Source: an uncultured Clostridia bacterium
Lineage (GTDB): Bacteria; Bacillota; Clostridia; Peptostreptococcales; Anaerovoracaceae
Direction of reading: 5' to 3'
Assembly: GCA_934256595.1 (NCBI GenBank)
Contig: CAKQOW010000007.1
Location: 1 to 64,000, forward strand
Length of the DNA: 64,000 bases
The position numbers were made by a program, and so were the translations under genes. Shown piece by piece: positions 10,001 through 16,936 of this stretch (position 1 is the first letter of the stretch; every line of letters begins with the position of its first letter). The notes under the pieces were generated by a model. That model was not told the origin of the DNA and ran no database searches. It saw nothing but the letters and a program-made list of their open reading frames with translations.

Positions 10001-10045
10001 AATATTCTTTTTTACAAAACCACTTGTATTTTTTTTACTGTTCAT
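7007..10045 (-). CDS. Membrane-bound dCache-GGDEF-EAL c-di-GMP phosphodiesterase
   Basis: A 1012-residue protein. A membrane segment at about 14-32 and another at about 284-306 enclose an extracytoplasmic dCache-like sensor. A PAS-like region, a degenerate GGDEF domain (HINADNFVRF instead of GGDEF) and an EAL domain follow. The EAL residues needed for c-di-GMP hydrolysis are present: EALARW, NVSR, LEITES, DDFGSGYSS, IKLD, AEGVET and QGYYFSRP. It should therefore degrade c-di-GMP under control of an outside signal. It sits 31 nt after the REC-GGDEF cyclase, so maker and breaker are probably co-transcribed. Confidence 0.9.
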   Translation of the reverse strand: MNSKKNTSGFVKKNIILLTVLLAGILLLAFSVYYARLETASEQRTYRLLNDSAEAQRVALGERVSASFKQMSIIGAEVDWKKDIYSDMDLISRLDDITDASSFDNLAVSDKSGVMLYQNGDTADCSDREYFKKAIEGEESIEFLKKGRMSGKTVFVFSQPVYRNRDIVGVVVATRSLSDMSETLVTHDSIENQYKFLCYDDGEIITAVIGEGEKSEISSGNLGDYFKPADETAAAVDSNVGIYEYNGEKYYGIYAPSGLDDIYIFSAAEVAYAHNLAGLYSRWTFAIIVLVLALTIIASFIIIRQLKRDITAAQEQEAEKKHRLEEYYNFQNRRYLGRKNISRSFYLNLTRNTCRKDSDGRIGSEIEIEDGMNIEKLCENICSLLHPQERARYMKLMSRKSLIDAFNQGETSIRNYFLFYYSGYGYTWLRTTADIVRNPMTDELEAILYAFSVNKEKRIEQIGKKLIADKFMAMGLIDVASGSVYGIKAYTGGSVKSGQTADAGNPLYDEVAAGALEELLSEQEFNDIREQIKLETVIEQLDKNDYYSVKIHIIPEAGPHAGYYQIGYSYLDEYRESIMLSCENITDLLESKMDAETGLYNMAGFEESVQKWIADNPGRKYRLQRYRIDGFMNINATYGYKAGSRLIRDIGRYMRVRNSKDSFAAHINADNFVRFCAEDSMSPEEFYEKFLADFEGYELNYPLSLKIGIYDLCEPDCDTRTMSYRANLAIQSIAGDFSRHIAYYSKGLMQVTKEEQQMLAEVENAAKQEQFEVWLQPQYDYSSGRIIGAEALARWNHPELGMITPGAFIPVLERSRQIGILDEYVWEKVCQYINRWTKKGFNIPVSVNVSRVDIHNPEMCDILIKLVKKYDISPEYLRLEITESAYMNDPQELAAAVTTLRKEGFIIEMDDFGSGYSSLNALKDLDIDVIKLDMKLVSEIGDGNDKNDNILRTVVQMAKALNMSVIAEGVETRVQADYLESINCNYMQGYYFSRPIKAEDIEKLFEESRNSN

Positions 10046-10076
10046 TTCCTTTCGCCTTCCAGATTAGCAAATTAAT

Positions 10077-11831
10077 CTAGTCTTCATATATACATACACT
10101 GTTGCGCCTGCTCTTCGCCCTGTACATAGCTATATCTGCCCTGCGCAGTATCTGCGACAGCTTGCCTCTGTCGTAAACGCCTCCTATGCTGACTGTGACT
10201 CTGAGCTCCGGATAATCGTCAAGTCTTACTCTTTCGATTGCCTGAAGTATCTTTTCGAGTTTGCTGTTCAGTATTTCCTTTGGCATATCCTTAAACAGAA
10301 CGAAAAATTCATCTCCGCCAAAGCGTACCACATCGTCTCCTGTCCCGACATTTGCTTTAATTGCCTGCGCGGCAGCTGCAAGAGCCGCATCTCCTGCAAG
10401 GTGACCGAACCGGTCATTTATCTGCTTGAAATTATCCATATCAATCATTGCAAACGCAAATTCGCCGCTAAGCTCACAAAGTCTGTCATCATAGTATCTG
10501 CGGTTGTATACTCCTGTTACGGAATCTATATACAGCTGTCTGTTGTGTACCGTAATCGCATTAAGCAGTTTGTTTTTATCATCTGCAGACAGCATCGCAT
10601 CGTGGTCCACAGGAGATGCAAGCTCTAAAACATATCCCTTGCCATCAACCAGTATATAGGATGCTGACACATTGTATATCCTGTCGTCCACAAATTCCAG
10701 CTTGGTAAGATTTTTCTTTGTATGCGCCACTGTCATTGATATGCAGTTTTCGCAGCGGTTTGATTTGTTCCATATGGTATAGCACCTCTGTGGCCTTTCA
10801 ATCATATGGTTGTTGCTGTCTATTGCAAACTGCATGCATATCTCCGGATCAACCAGACGCACAAACTCAAACATTCTTTTGAAATATCTCATAAGCACTA
10901 CCGCCTGAGCCTCTGTGATTTCCGGTATCTCACAATTCAACGCCTCTATAGGAAGCTGCTCCCGCTTTTCGTTTTCTTTATAGCCGTGAAACTTTTCGAG
11001 AGCCCTGTAGCCTGTGTCAATGTCCTGAAACATTCCGAAAACAGAAGCCGGACGATTCTGCTCCGCCGACCACACTATATGCATCGACAGTCTGTACCAC
11101 TTCCTGCCGGTTTCTGTATTAAGCTGCATTTCGCCTTCATAAAGGGATTTTTCTGCTGAGAACTCCTTTAGGAAATTTCTGATGCGCTCATACTGCCCAT
11201 CGGCAAAAAACGATTTGATTTTTCCATTTTCAAACGGATTTTCCACAATTCGCGGAATTCCCAGTTTCTCGGCAGACATTCTTGAAAGAATGATTACCGA
11301 CGGTTCAAAGTTGTATTCAAACCATATCTCTCTTGTCTGTGAAAGGAAGAAATCCGATTTGACTCTCTCCTCCTCCAGATATGCAGAGGTACGTTCTCTG
11401 ATAGTTTCACTCTGACGGTTCTGCTCTGACTGCATATCTGGCGATATATCTATAATCTTCGAAACACGCTGATTTATAAGGTATTCGGAAAACGGTCTTG
11501 CTACAAACTCGGCAGCGCCAAGCCTGCCTGCGCGTTCAATAAACATATTGTCTGTATCAGGCGCAATTATCACTACGACCGGTATTTCTGCATAGTCGCT
11601 GCGGGTTTTAATCCCGTCCATAAACTTCCAGAATTCGCTGTTTTTAAGAAACATATCTATGAGTATCAGGTCTATGTGCTTTTTGGTGTTTTCTTCAATA
11701 GCATAGGCTGTATCTATGTCAGCCGCTTCTATAACATCAAAGTTTTCTTCAAGCATTTCTGCCAGTACCGCTCTGTTAATTCTGTCATCATCGATTACAA
11801 GTATGCTTTTACGTTTTTCAGGTTTCAACAT
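10077..11831 (-). CDS. Response regulator diguanylate cyclase (REC-PAS-like-GGDEF)
   Basis: A 584-residue protein with GGAGG 5 nt before the ATG. The receiver domain (1-125) has the acidic pair VIDDD and the phosphorylation Asp in LILIDMF; the usual Lys before Pro is Arg (FVARPFS). A middle section (about 150-410) has PAS-like features and a Cys-containing sensor-like part. The C-terminal GGDEF domain carries an intact RFGGDEFF motif and should make c-di-GMP; the RxxD inhibitory site just upstream is absent (GTGD). No histidine kinase is adjacent. Expression may be tuned by the G10 tract in its leader. Confidence 0.88.
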   Translation of the reverse strand: MLKPEKRKSILVIDDDRINRAVLAEMLEENFDVIEAADIDTAYAIEENTKKHIDLILIDMFLKNSEFWKFMDGIKTRSDYAEIPVVVIIAPDTDNMFIERAGRLGAAEFVARPFSEYLINQRVSKIIDISPDMQSEQNRQSETIRERTSAYLEEERVKSDFFLSQTREIWFEYNFEPSVIILSRMSAEKLGIPRIVENPFENGKIKSFFADGQYERIRNFLKEFSAEKSLYEGEMQLNTETGRKWYRLSMHIVWSAEQNRPASVFGMFQDIDTGYRALEKFHGYKENEKREQLPIEALNCEIPEITEAQAVVLMRYFKRMFEFVRLVDPEICMQFAIDSNNHMIERPQRCYTIWNKSNRCENCISMTVAHTKKNLTKLEFVDDRIYNVSASYILVDGKGYVLELASPVDHDAMLSADDKNKLLNAITVHNRQLYIDSVTGVYNRRYYDDRLCELSGEFAFAMIDMDNFKQINDRFGHLAGDAALAAAAQAIKANVGTGDDVVRFGGDEFFVLFKDMPKEILNSKLEKILQAIERVRLDDYPELRVTVSIGGVYDRGKLSQILRRADIAMYRAKSRRNSVCIYED

Positions 11832-11868
11832 CGGTTCCTCCTCTTAATATTTCATATAAAATATTACG

Positions 11869-11878
11869 CCCCCCCCCC
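11869..11878 (-). repeat. G10 homopolymer in the leader of the diguanylate cyclase gene
   Basis: Ten consecutive C on the plus strand, so ten G in the transcript, centred about 42 nt upstream of the cyclase ATG and downstream of the predicted promoter. It is the longest C/G run noticed in the window. Such tracts are slippage-prone and are known phase-variation sites in other bacteria. Confidence 0.85.
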
Positions 11879-11909
11879 TGCGAAAAAACAGTTGTAAAGC
11901 GTCATTTAA

Positions 11910-11939
11910 TTTATATCAGATTTTAGTATTTAATGTCAA
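11910..11939 (-). promoter_or_regulatory. Promoter of the cyclase-phosphodiesterase group
   Basis: TTGACA (11934-11939) and TATAAA (11910-11915) with an 18-nt spacer on the minus strand. Transcription would start near 11903, leaving a leader of about 70 nt that contains the G10 run. Confidence 0.6.
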
Positions 11940-11956
11940 TATTTCAGATATATTAT

Positions 11957-11970
11957 AGCCTTTAGAGGCT
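11957..11970 (-). terminator. Weak terminator-like hairpin after xerD
   Basis: AGCCT/AGGCT with a 4-nt loop followed by ATAATATAT on the minus strand, 16 nt past the xerD stop. Short stem and no clean T-run, so only a possibility. Confidence 0.3.
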
Positions 11971-11985
11971 AAGAGTTTCGCTTCA

Positions 11986-12867
11986 TCAGGCTCTCGGATG
12001 CGTGCTGTCGTACACGTCTTTAATTCTGTTTTTCTTTATGTTCATATATATCTGCATTGCCGTAATATCCTCGTGGCCCATAAGCTCCTGCAGCGATTTG
12101 ATGTCTGCTCCGTTTTCGATCATATGAACGGCAAATGAGTTTCGCAGTATATGCGGCGTCAGTCTGGTTTCAAGTCCCGCTTTTTCCCCATATCCGCTTA
12201 TTATCTTCCAGAGTCCCTGTCTTGTAAGAGGCTGTCCGTAGTAGTTGAGAAACAGCACTCCGCAGTCCTCTCTGTCTTTGACAAGCAGAGGTCTTGCTTC
12301 TCTGATATATGCTTCAACTGCCTGTCTTGCCGGCCTACCCATAGGTACAATTCGCGCCTTGCCGTGGGAGCCGTCAAATGATATGAAGCCGAGGGTCGTG
12401 TTGACATCGGAAACCTCTGCCTGTATCAGCTCGTTTACCCTCATACCTGTGGCATACATTATCTCAAGGATGGCTCTGTCTCTGATACCTGACGTGGTTT
12501 CATCAGGCGTCTCCAGCAGTCTTTCGACCTCTTCAATGCTGAGATATTCAAGATCTCTGCTTTCAGTTCTCGGCACTGTAAGCTCTGCCGCAGGGTTGCT
12601 TCTGACATAGCCCCTGTCTGCAAGAAACGAGTAAAAGGCCCTCAGTGATGCCATTTTTCTGTTTATTGTAGATGCCGACTTGCCCTCTGTCCTCAGCTTA
12701 AGCATATACCCCGTTATATCCGTACTGACTGCTGCGGCAAGGTCACTGCCGCCGCGCTCCTCCATATATTTTCGGAAGCCGTCAATATCTCTCCTGTATG
12801 CCTCTATTGTATTTGCCGAGGCTTTTTTATCGTTTTTAAGATAATCTGTAAAGCTGTCTGTATACAT
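11986..12867 (-). CDS. xerD: Tyrosine recombinase XerD
   Basis: A 293-residue tyrosine recombinase of normal XerC/D length. An N-terminal SAM-like core-binding domain (1-95) is followed by the catalytic domain with Arg143 (TGMRVNEL), Lys170, His239 and Arg242 (HILRNSF), His265 (LMGHEDI) and nucleophile Tyr274. With a partner it resolves chromosome dimers at dif. The HILRN variant of the usual HxLRH is mild. The gene order xerD, spoIIM, nudF also occurs in Bacillus subtilis, which supports a chromosomal XerD rather than a mobile integrase. Confidence 0.88.
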   Translation of the reverse strand: MYTDSFTDYLKNDKKASANTIEAYRRDIDGFRKYMEERGGSDLAAAVSTDITGYMLKLRTEGKSASTINRKMASLRAFYSFLADRGYVRSNPAAELTVPRTESRDLEYLSIEEVERLLETPDETTSGIRDRAILEIMYATGMRVNELIQAEVSDVNTTLGFISFDGSHGKARIVPMGRPARQAVEAYIREARPLLVKDREDCGVLFLNYYGQPLTRQGLWKIISGYGEKAGLETRLTPHILRNSFAVHMIENGADIKSLQELMGHEDITAMQIYMNIKKNRIKDVYDSTHPRA

Positions 12868-12997
12868 ACCAATCCTCTCATTAGTTTACAATAATCCACG
12901 TTATGATTATACCCCTGCAAAGTATATTTTGCAAGGCTGTACTAAAAAACAAAACGCTGTCATATCTATAATTATCAGAAGTTTTCGGAGGGCTTTT

Positions 12998-13594
12998 ATG
13001 AATTCAAGAATAAAATTGCCGTTGCTTCCCGGCAATAAAGCAATTTCAATATCATCGTTTGTGTTTCTTTCGGGTCTTTTTATGGGGATTTTTATGGCTG
13101 TAACCATGGAGCCTGTCGAAAAAGAGGCAATTGCAGAGCATCTGCTGTCGTTTCTTGCCGGAGATGCCGCAGACGTATCGTTTATAGACTATGCACAGAC
13201 CGCCTTCAGAAAAAACGCTGTGCTGTGGCTGGTTATTTTTACAGGAGGGTTTACGGTTCTGGGCGCGCCGCTTTCGATGCTGCCGCTGCTTTACAAGGGC
13301 GCGGCTCTGGGACTTTCATGCACTATGATTATCGACAGCATGAGTACAGACGGCATAAAACTGATAATGCTTTCGGTGCTGCCTCAGAATATGCTGCTGG
13401 TGCCTCTGTTCATACTTGCCGCTTCCTTTGCCCTGTCCTACGCATACGGATTTCTCACGTCAAAAAAGGGCGGAATAGAAAAAGCGAACCTGCCCCGGAA
13501 GGCAGGCCCGTATATTATCGTTAATATTGCTGTGCTGATTATGCTTATGCTGTGCGCTGCTATCGAGGCTGTTTTTGTGCCAGTTTCTCTTTAG
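12998..13594 (+). CDS. spoIIM: Stage II sporulation protein M
   Basis: A 198-residue membrane protein counted from the ATG at 12998 with CGGAGGG 5 nt upstream; the longer in-frame start has no binding site. It has about five membrane segments and the SpoIIM pattern: FLSGLFMGIF near the N-terminus, NAVLWLVIFTGGF, and LYKGAALGLS. SpoIIM is a core part of the SpoIIDMP machine that remodels the septum during engulfment. The last 35 bp overlap tail-to-tail with the nudF-like gene. Confidence 0.88.
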   Translation: MNSRIKLPLLPGNKAISISSFVFLSGLFMGIFMAVTMEPVEKEAIAEHLLSFLAGDAADVSFIDYAQTAFRKNAVLWLVIFTGGFTVLGAPLSMLPLLYKGAALGLSCTMIIDSMSTDGIKLIMLSVLPQNMLLVPLFILAASFALSYAYGFLTSKKGGIEKANLPRKAGPYIIVNIAVLIMLMLCAAIEAVFVPVSL

Positions 13595-14108
13595 CCATAA
13601 GTATTCCTACTATCGTTTTGGAGTCCTCAAGCTCGTCGTTCATACACATGGCATAAAGCTCCTCAATGGGTATCTCGACTATATCAAGAGCCTCGTCCTC
13701 ATCAAAGTCGGTGTTTCCCGCTGTAAGTCCTGTGCACAGGTATATAGAGATTTTTTCTCCGCTGTAGCCGCAGGCAACATAAAATTCGCTCATATGCTCG
13801 ATGTTTTCCGCCTTATAACCGGTTTCCTCTCTGAGCTCTCTTGCCGCGCAGATAGCCGGCTCCTCGCCTTTGTCTATCTTGCCTGCAGGAATTTCAAGAA
13901 GCGCTTTTTCGCAGGCCTTGCGGTACTGTTTTACCATTACCACTTTGCCGTCTGCTGTAACCGGGACAAGCGCCACTGCGCCGTTATGCTCGATTATTTC
14001 TCTGTAGGCTGTTTTGCCGTCTTTGACCGTAACCTTATCTCTTCTGAGGTTTAATATCGCTCCCTCATATATCATTTCGCTTGATATTGTTTTTTCTTCA
14101 ACTATCAT
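13560..14108 (-). CDS. nudF: NUDIX hydrolase, ADP-ribose pyrophosphatase type
   Basis: 182 residues from the ATG at 14108, whose first base pairs form ATGA with the proC stop; GGAGG lies 10 nt upstream, inside proC, so translation is probably coupled. A longer start 30 nt earlier is less likely. The Nudix box is complete (GKIDKGEEP...ARELREETGY), binding Mg for cleavage of nucleoside diphosphate-X compounds; the VALVPVT..GKVVMVKQYR lead-in is typical of ADP-ribose pyrophosphatases. It overlaps the spoIIM 3' end antisense by 35 bp. Confidence 0.85.
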   Translation of the reverse strand: MIVEEKTISSEMIYEGAILNLRRDKVTVKDGKTAYREIIEHNGAVALVPVTADGKVVMVKQYRKACEKALLEIPAGKIDKGEEPAICAARELREETGYKAENIEHMSEFYVACGYSGEKISIYLCTGLTAGNTDFDEDEALDIVEIPIEELYAMCMNDELEDSKTIVGILMAKEKLAQKQPR

Positions 14109-14905
14109 CTGCTCATATCCTCCGATTTTCTTACGCATGCATTAAAGCCCTCTGTGAGCCTGTCTGCAAATCCGTTTTGCTGCAGGGTTTTTACTGCTTC
14201 TATTGTAGTGCCTCCCGGCGAGCATACGTTGTCCCTCAGCTGCTGCGGAGGCTGACCTGTTTCAAGCACCATTTTAGCAGCGCCGAGAACCGACTGGGCC
14301 GCAAATTCCACCGCCTGCTCTCTGCTCATGCCCTTTGCCTGCGCCGCCTGCGCAAGGGCGTCTATATACATATATGTGTACGCAGGGCTTGAACCCGACA
14401 CCCCTATAATGCAGTGTATCATATCCTCGTCTGCAAATTCCGCTCTGCCGGTCCGGCTGAACAGATCGTACACTGTCTGTTTTTCTTCGTCTGTGATATT
14501 GTCATTTACAAATATGGCCGTCATGCCCTCTCCGACCATGACAGGCGTGTTAGGCATTATTCTGATTATCTTGGCAGGGGCTCCCGCCATATTCTCGATT
14601 GCTCTGATGCTGATGCCTGCCGCCATTGAAATAATGATTTTGTCAGTCGTATATACAGGTGCTATCTGCTCTATTACAGAGGCAACCGTATCCGGCTTGA
14701 CCCCTATGATTATGATGTCGCAAACCTGCGCAAGCTCCGCTGCGCTGCCGCAGGTTTTAACTCCGAGTTCGCTCGCAAGCGCTTCTGTCTTTGCCACGGT
14801 TCTGCTGTAAACATACAGGCTGCCGTTGTCTATATGTTCTGATGCCGCAAAGCTTCTGAGTATGGCGCCTCCCATATTGCCCGCGCCGATAAATCCTGTT
14901 TTCAC
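14105..14905 (-). CDS. proC: Pyrroline-5-carboxylate reductase
   Basis: A 266-residue enzyme that makes proline from pyrroline-5-carboxylate with NAD(P)H. The GTG at 14905 is chosen because GAGGGGAG stands 8 nt upstream; an in-frame TTG 18 nt earlier lies inside that region. The Rossmann motif GFIGAGNMGGAI is at the very N-terminus, and the family signature SGSSPAYTYMYIDAL...GMSREQA and the PGGTTIEA loop are present. It is followed by nudF with a 4-nt overlap. Confidence 0.92.
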   Translation of the reverse strand: MKTGFIGAGNMGGAILRSFAASEHIDNGSLYVYSRTVAKTEALASELGVKTCGSAAELAQVCDIIIIGVKPDTVASVIEQIAPVYTTDKIIISMAAGISIRAIENMAGAPAKIIRIMPNTPVMVGEGMTAIFVNDNITDEEKQTVYDLFSRTGRAEFADEDMIHCIIGVSGSSPAYTYMYIDALAQAAQAKGMSREQAVEFAAQSVLGAAKMVLETGQPPQQLRDNVCSPGGTTIEAVKTLQQNGFADRLTEGFNACVRKSEDMSR

Positions 14906-14965
14906 TGCAATCACTCCCCTCAATATATTGTATATATTTTATCATTTTTGGGGAGAAAATAAAAT

Positions 14966-14994
14966 ACCGGAACAAGTATAATACTCATTCCGGT
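14966..14994 (-). terminator. Terminator of the rpsF-ssb-rpsR operon
   Basis: ACCGGAA pairs with TTCCGGT around a 15-nt loop, followed by ATTTTATTTT on the minus strand, just past the rpsR stop. Confidence 0.75.
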
Positions 14995-15004
14995 TGTTTG
15001 CTGT

Positions 15005-15238
15005 TTATTCTGCAGTGTATGGTAATAAAGCAACAATTCTTGCTCTCTTGATAGCCTTTGTTACTTCTCTCTGGTGCATAGCGCAGGTACCAGTTATTCT
15101 CTTAGGTAAAATCTTACCTCTCTCTGTAACATATTTTCTTAACTTCTCAACATCTTTGTAGTCGATAGTTTCAGTTTTATCTGCACAGAACTGGCATACT
15201 TTTTTTCTTCTCATGCCACCGCGTTTTCTATCCATCAT
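15005..15238 (-). CDS. rpsR: 30S ribosomal protein S18
   Basis: A 77-residue basic protein with the S18 core (LRKYVTERGKILPKRITG, then KAIKRARIVALLPY). It has a CQFC-type N-terminal Cys pair, the zinc-capable C+ form. S18 binds S6 on the platform of the small subunit. It is last in rpsF-ssb-rpsR, 26 nt after ssb. AGGAG stands 10 nt before the first of two adjacent ATGs. Confidence 0.97.
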   Translation of the reverse strand: MMDRKRGGMRRKKVCQFCADKTETIDYKDVEKLRKYVTERGKILPKRITGTCAMHQREVTKAIKRARIVALLPYTAE

Positions 15239-15264
15239 AGTAGATTATCTCCTTTCCTGAAAGT

Positions 15265-15672
15265 CTAGAATGGGATATCCTCATCTTCAAGAGCCTCAAA
15301 GCCTGCGGGAATGTCATCGTCCTGTCTTGCAGGCGCAGCAGCTCCGGCTGATGGTCTGTCTCCCCATTCAAGGAATTCAACTCTGCTGGCAACAACCTCA
15401 GTTGTGTAAACCTTGTTGCCATCCTTGTTAGTATAGCTGCCTGTCTGAATTCTTCCCTGGATTCCTACGAGTCTGCCCTTGGAAAGAAATCTTTCACAGT
15501 TTTCGGCCTGCTTGCCGAATACAACTACATTCGGAAAGTCCGTCTGTTTTTCTTTGCCGGCAGTTACGGGTCTGTCTATTGCAACAGAAAATCTGGCAAT
15601 AGCCATCTGATCCTGAGTATATCTTACTTCAGGGTCTCTTGTAAGTCTGCCGATTAATACTACACTGTTCAT
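15265..15672 (-). CDS. ssb: Single-stranded DNA-binding protein
   Basis: A 135-residue SSB with the OB fold start MNSVVLIGRLTRDPEVRYT and the acidic tip DEDIPF that docks partner proteins. The linker is short. It coats single-stranded DNA in replication and repair. Its place between rpsF and rpsR is the standard bacterial arrangement. Confidence 0.97.
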   Translation of the reverse strand: MNSVVLIGRLTRDPEVRYTQDQMAIARFSVAIDRPVTAGKEKQTDFPNVVVFGKQAENCERFLSKGRLVGIQGRIQTGSYTNKDGNKVYTTEVVASRVEFLEWGDRPSAGAAAPARQDDDIPAGFEALEDEDIPF

Positions 15673-15686
15673 ACCGGGCTCCTTCC

Positions 15687-15974
15687 TTACTGTTCATCCT
15701 TATTGATTATAAGGTGTCTCATTACTACTTCAGAAATTCTAAGTCTTCTGTCAAGTTCTTTTGGTAATTCTGGGCTAGCCTGGAATGTAACTACTACATA
15801 GTATCCTTCGTTCTTCTTCTGGATAGGATATGCAAGCTTTCTCAGTCCCCATACGTCTACTTCTCCAACTGTACCGTCAGCTTCGATGATACCTTTTACG
15901 GTTTCAACTGTAGCTTCCTTCTTCTCGTCTTCTAAAGTAGGATCGATAATGAACATAAGCTCATAATTTGTCAT
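15687..15974 (-). CDS. rpsF: 30S ribosomal protein S6
   Basis: 95 residues from the ATG at 15974, which has GAAGGAGG 7 nt upstream; upstream in-frame codons belong to the structured leader. MTNYELMFIIDPTLEDE and the LAYPIQKKNEGYYVV core are typical S6. S6 pairs with S18, and this dimer is known to bind rpsF leaders in many bacteria for feedback. Confidence 0.97.
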   Translation of the reverse strand: MTNYELMFIIDPTLEDEKKEATVETVKGIIEADGTVGEVDVWGLRKLAYPIQKKNEGYYVVVTFQASPELPKELDRRLRISEVVMRHLIINKDEQ

Positions 15975-16001
15975 TTGTTTCACCTCCTTCTGGACTAAAC
16001 G

Positions 16002-16053
16002 GTGCCGGGTCCGGATATGCAATACCGCACAGTGTAAAATACACTCCCGACAC
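16002..16053 (-). promoter_or_regulatory. Structured rpsF leader, candidate S6:S18 binding element
   Basis: In the transcript GUGUCGGG pairs perfectly (one G-U) with CCCGGCAC, closing a junction that holds a second hairpin AGUGUA-UUU-UACACU and a CGGUAU/AUA-U-CCG hairpin. The 3' arm ends 28 nt before the rpsF ATG. S6:S18-responsive leaders of this operon are known in many bacteria and use CCG-containing hairpins; the match here is by position and shape, not by covariance. Confidence 0.5.
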
Positions 16054-16102
16054 AAGGGTCGTCTGATTGTGCTGTCTGTAAAAGTACACAGACAACGCAA
16101 AT

Positions 16103-16131
16103 ATTATATATTATCTCCGAGTGAAAAGCAA
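16103..16131 (-). promoter_or_regulatory. Promoter of the rpsF operon
   Basis: TTGCTT (16126-16131) and TATAAT (16103-16108) with a 17-nt spacer. Start near 16096 gives a leader of about 120 nt that includes the structured element. Confidence 0.65.
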
Positions 16132-16182
16132 TCACTTTTTTAATTTATTTGACCCCGCAGCCGTTATTTGTCCATACCCGCA

Positions 16183-16935
16183 TCAAATACCGTAGCATTT
16201 TTTCAGTAAGCTTGGGCATTGCTGCTTATCGGCATTTTTTACACCTATAGCTTTGGTATCTATAATCTCATTTTCCATAGCGTTAATGAAGAACTCAATC
16301 TCCGCTTTTATCGCATCTGTTAACTGCACCTCTGTTTTACCGCTTATCAATGCCGCCATACGAAACACATCGTTTCTGTGCTTCTTTATATCTCTGCTGT
16401 CAGCTTTACCGCCGTTTTTCTTTCTTTCACTCAAATCAGACCACGCTCTGATTTTAAGCGGTATAAGATACTCAGGTTTTAAGACCGGTATCCCGTCAAC
16501 GCAAATCTGCCCTTCAAGTATCAGATTATAGTAATCTTTATCCAAAAGAATTGCCGAAAGACTTGATACTTCATCGCCGATTGAAACAGGTATTTTCATA
16601 TCGCAGCCGGCATCAAGTATATTCGGCTTTCCGGCAAAAAGCTCTATCATCACAGGATACTCCGGCTTTTGAGGTTTTTCAAAACGATAGCACTGCATCC
16701 TGCCTGTAGTCTTATTGATGTGGCTATATCCGGCATTTCTTACATATTCCCAGAACCTTTCGGCAAATTGCGGGGTCAAAGCCTCAACTACAAGTACTAT
16801 GTCTATGTCTTTAGTTGCCCTGAACTGAAGCTCTGCTTCTGACATAAGCAGCTCACAAGCAACACCTCCGATAACTATATACTGTTCCTCAAAGCCCGCA
16901 AACCAGTGTTTAAAATTTTTAATTCCCTGTACCAT
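16183..16935 (-). CDS. AbiEii-like nucleotidyltransferase, probable toxin
   Basis: A 250-residue nucleotidyltransferase-fold protein. The polymerase-beta-like signature is clear: VIGGVACELL, then TKDIDIVL with the metal-binding Asp43 and Asp45, and a third acidic strand in PVMIELFAG. A Lys in LKPEYLIPLKIRAW is typical of the AbiEii/MenT-like group, which add nucleotides to tRNA or protein and stop growth. It begins 1 nt after the stop of the upstream winged-helix gene, so the two form a bicistron. The toxin role is inferred from context and family. Confidence 0.65.
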   Translation of the reverse strand: MVQGIKNFKHWFAGFEEQYIVIGGVACELLMSEAELQFRATKDIDIVLVVEALTPQFAERFWEYVRNAGYSHINKTTGRMQCYRFEKPQKPEYPVMIELFAGKPNILDAGCDMKIPVSIGDEVSSLSAILLDKDYYNLILEGQICVDGIPVLKPEYLIPLKIRAWSDLSERKKNGGKADSRDIKKHRNDVFRMAALISGKTEVQLTDAIKAEIEFFINAMENEIIDTKAIGVKNADKQQCPSLLKKCYGI

Positions 16936-16936
16936 T

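Noticed and set aside
11986..12867. Tyrosine recombinase as integrase of a mobile element
   Set aside because: XerD-length protein in the conserved xerD-spoIIM-nudF neighbourhood, and no attachment sites or cargo around.
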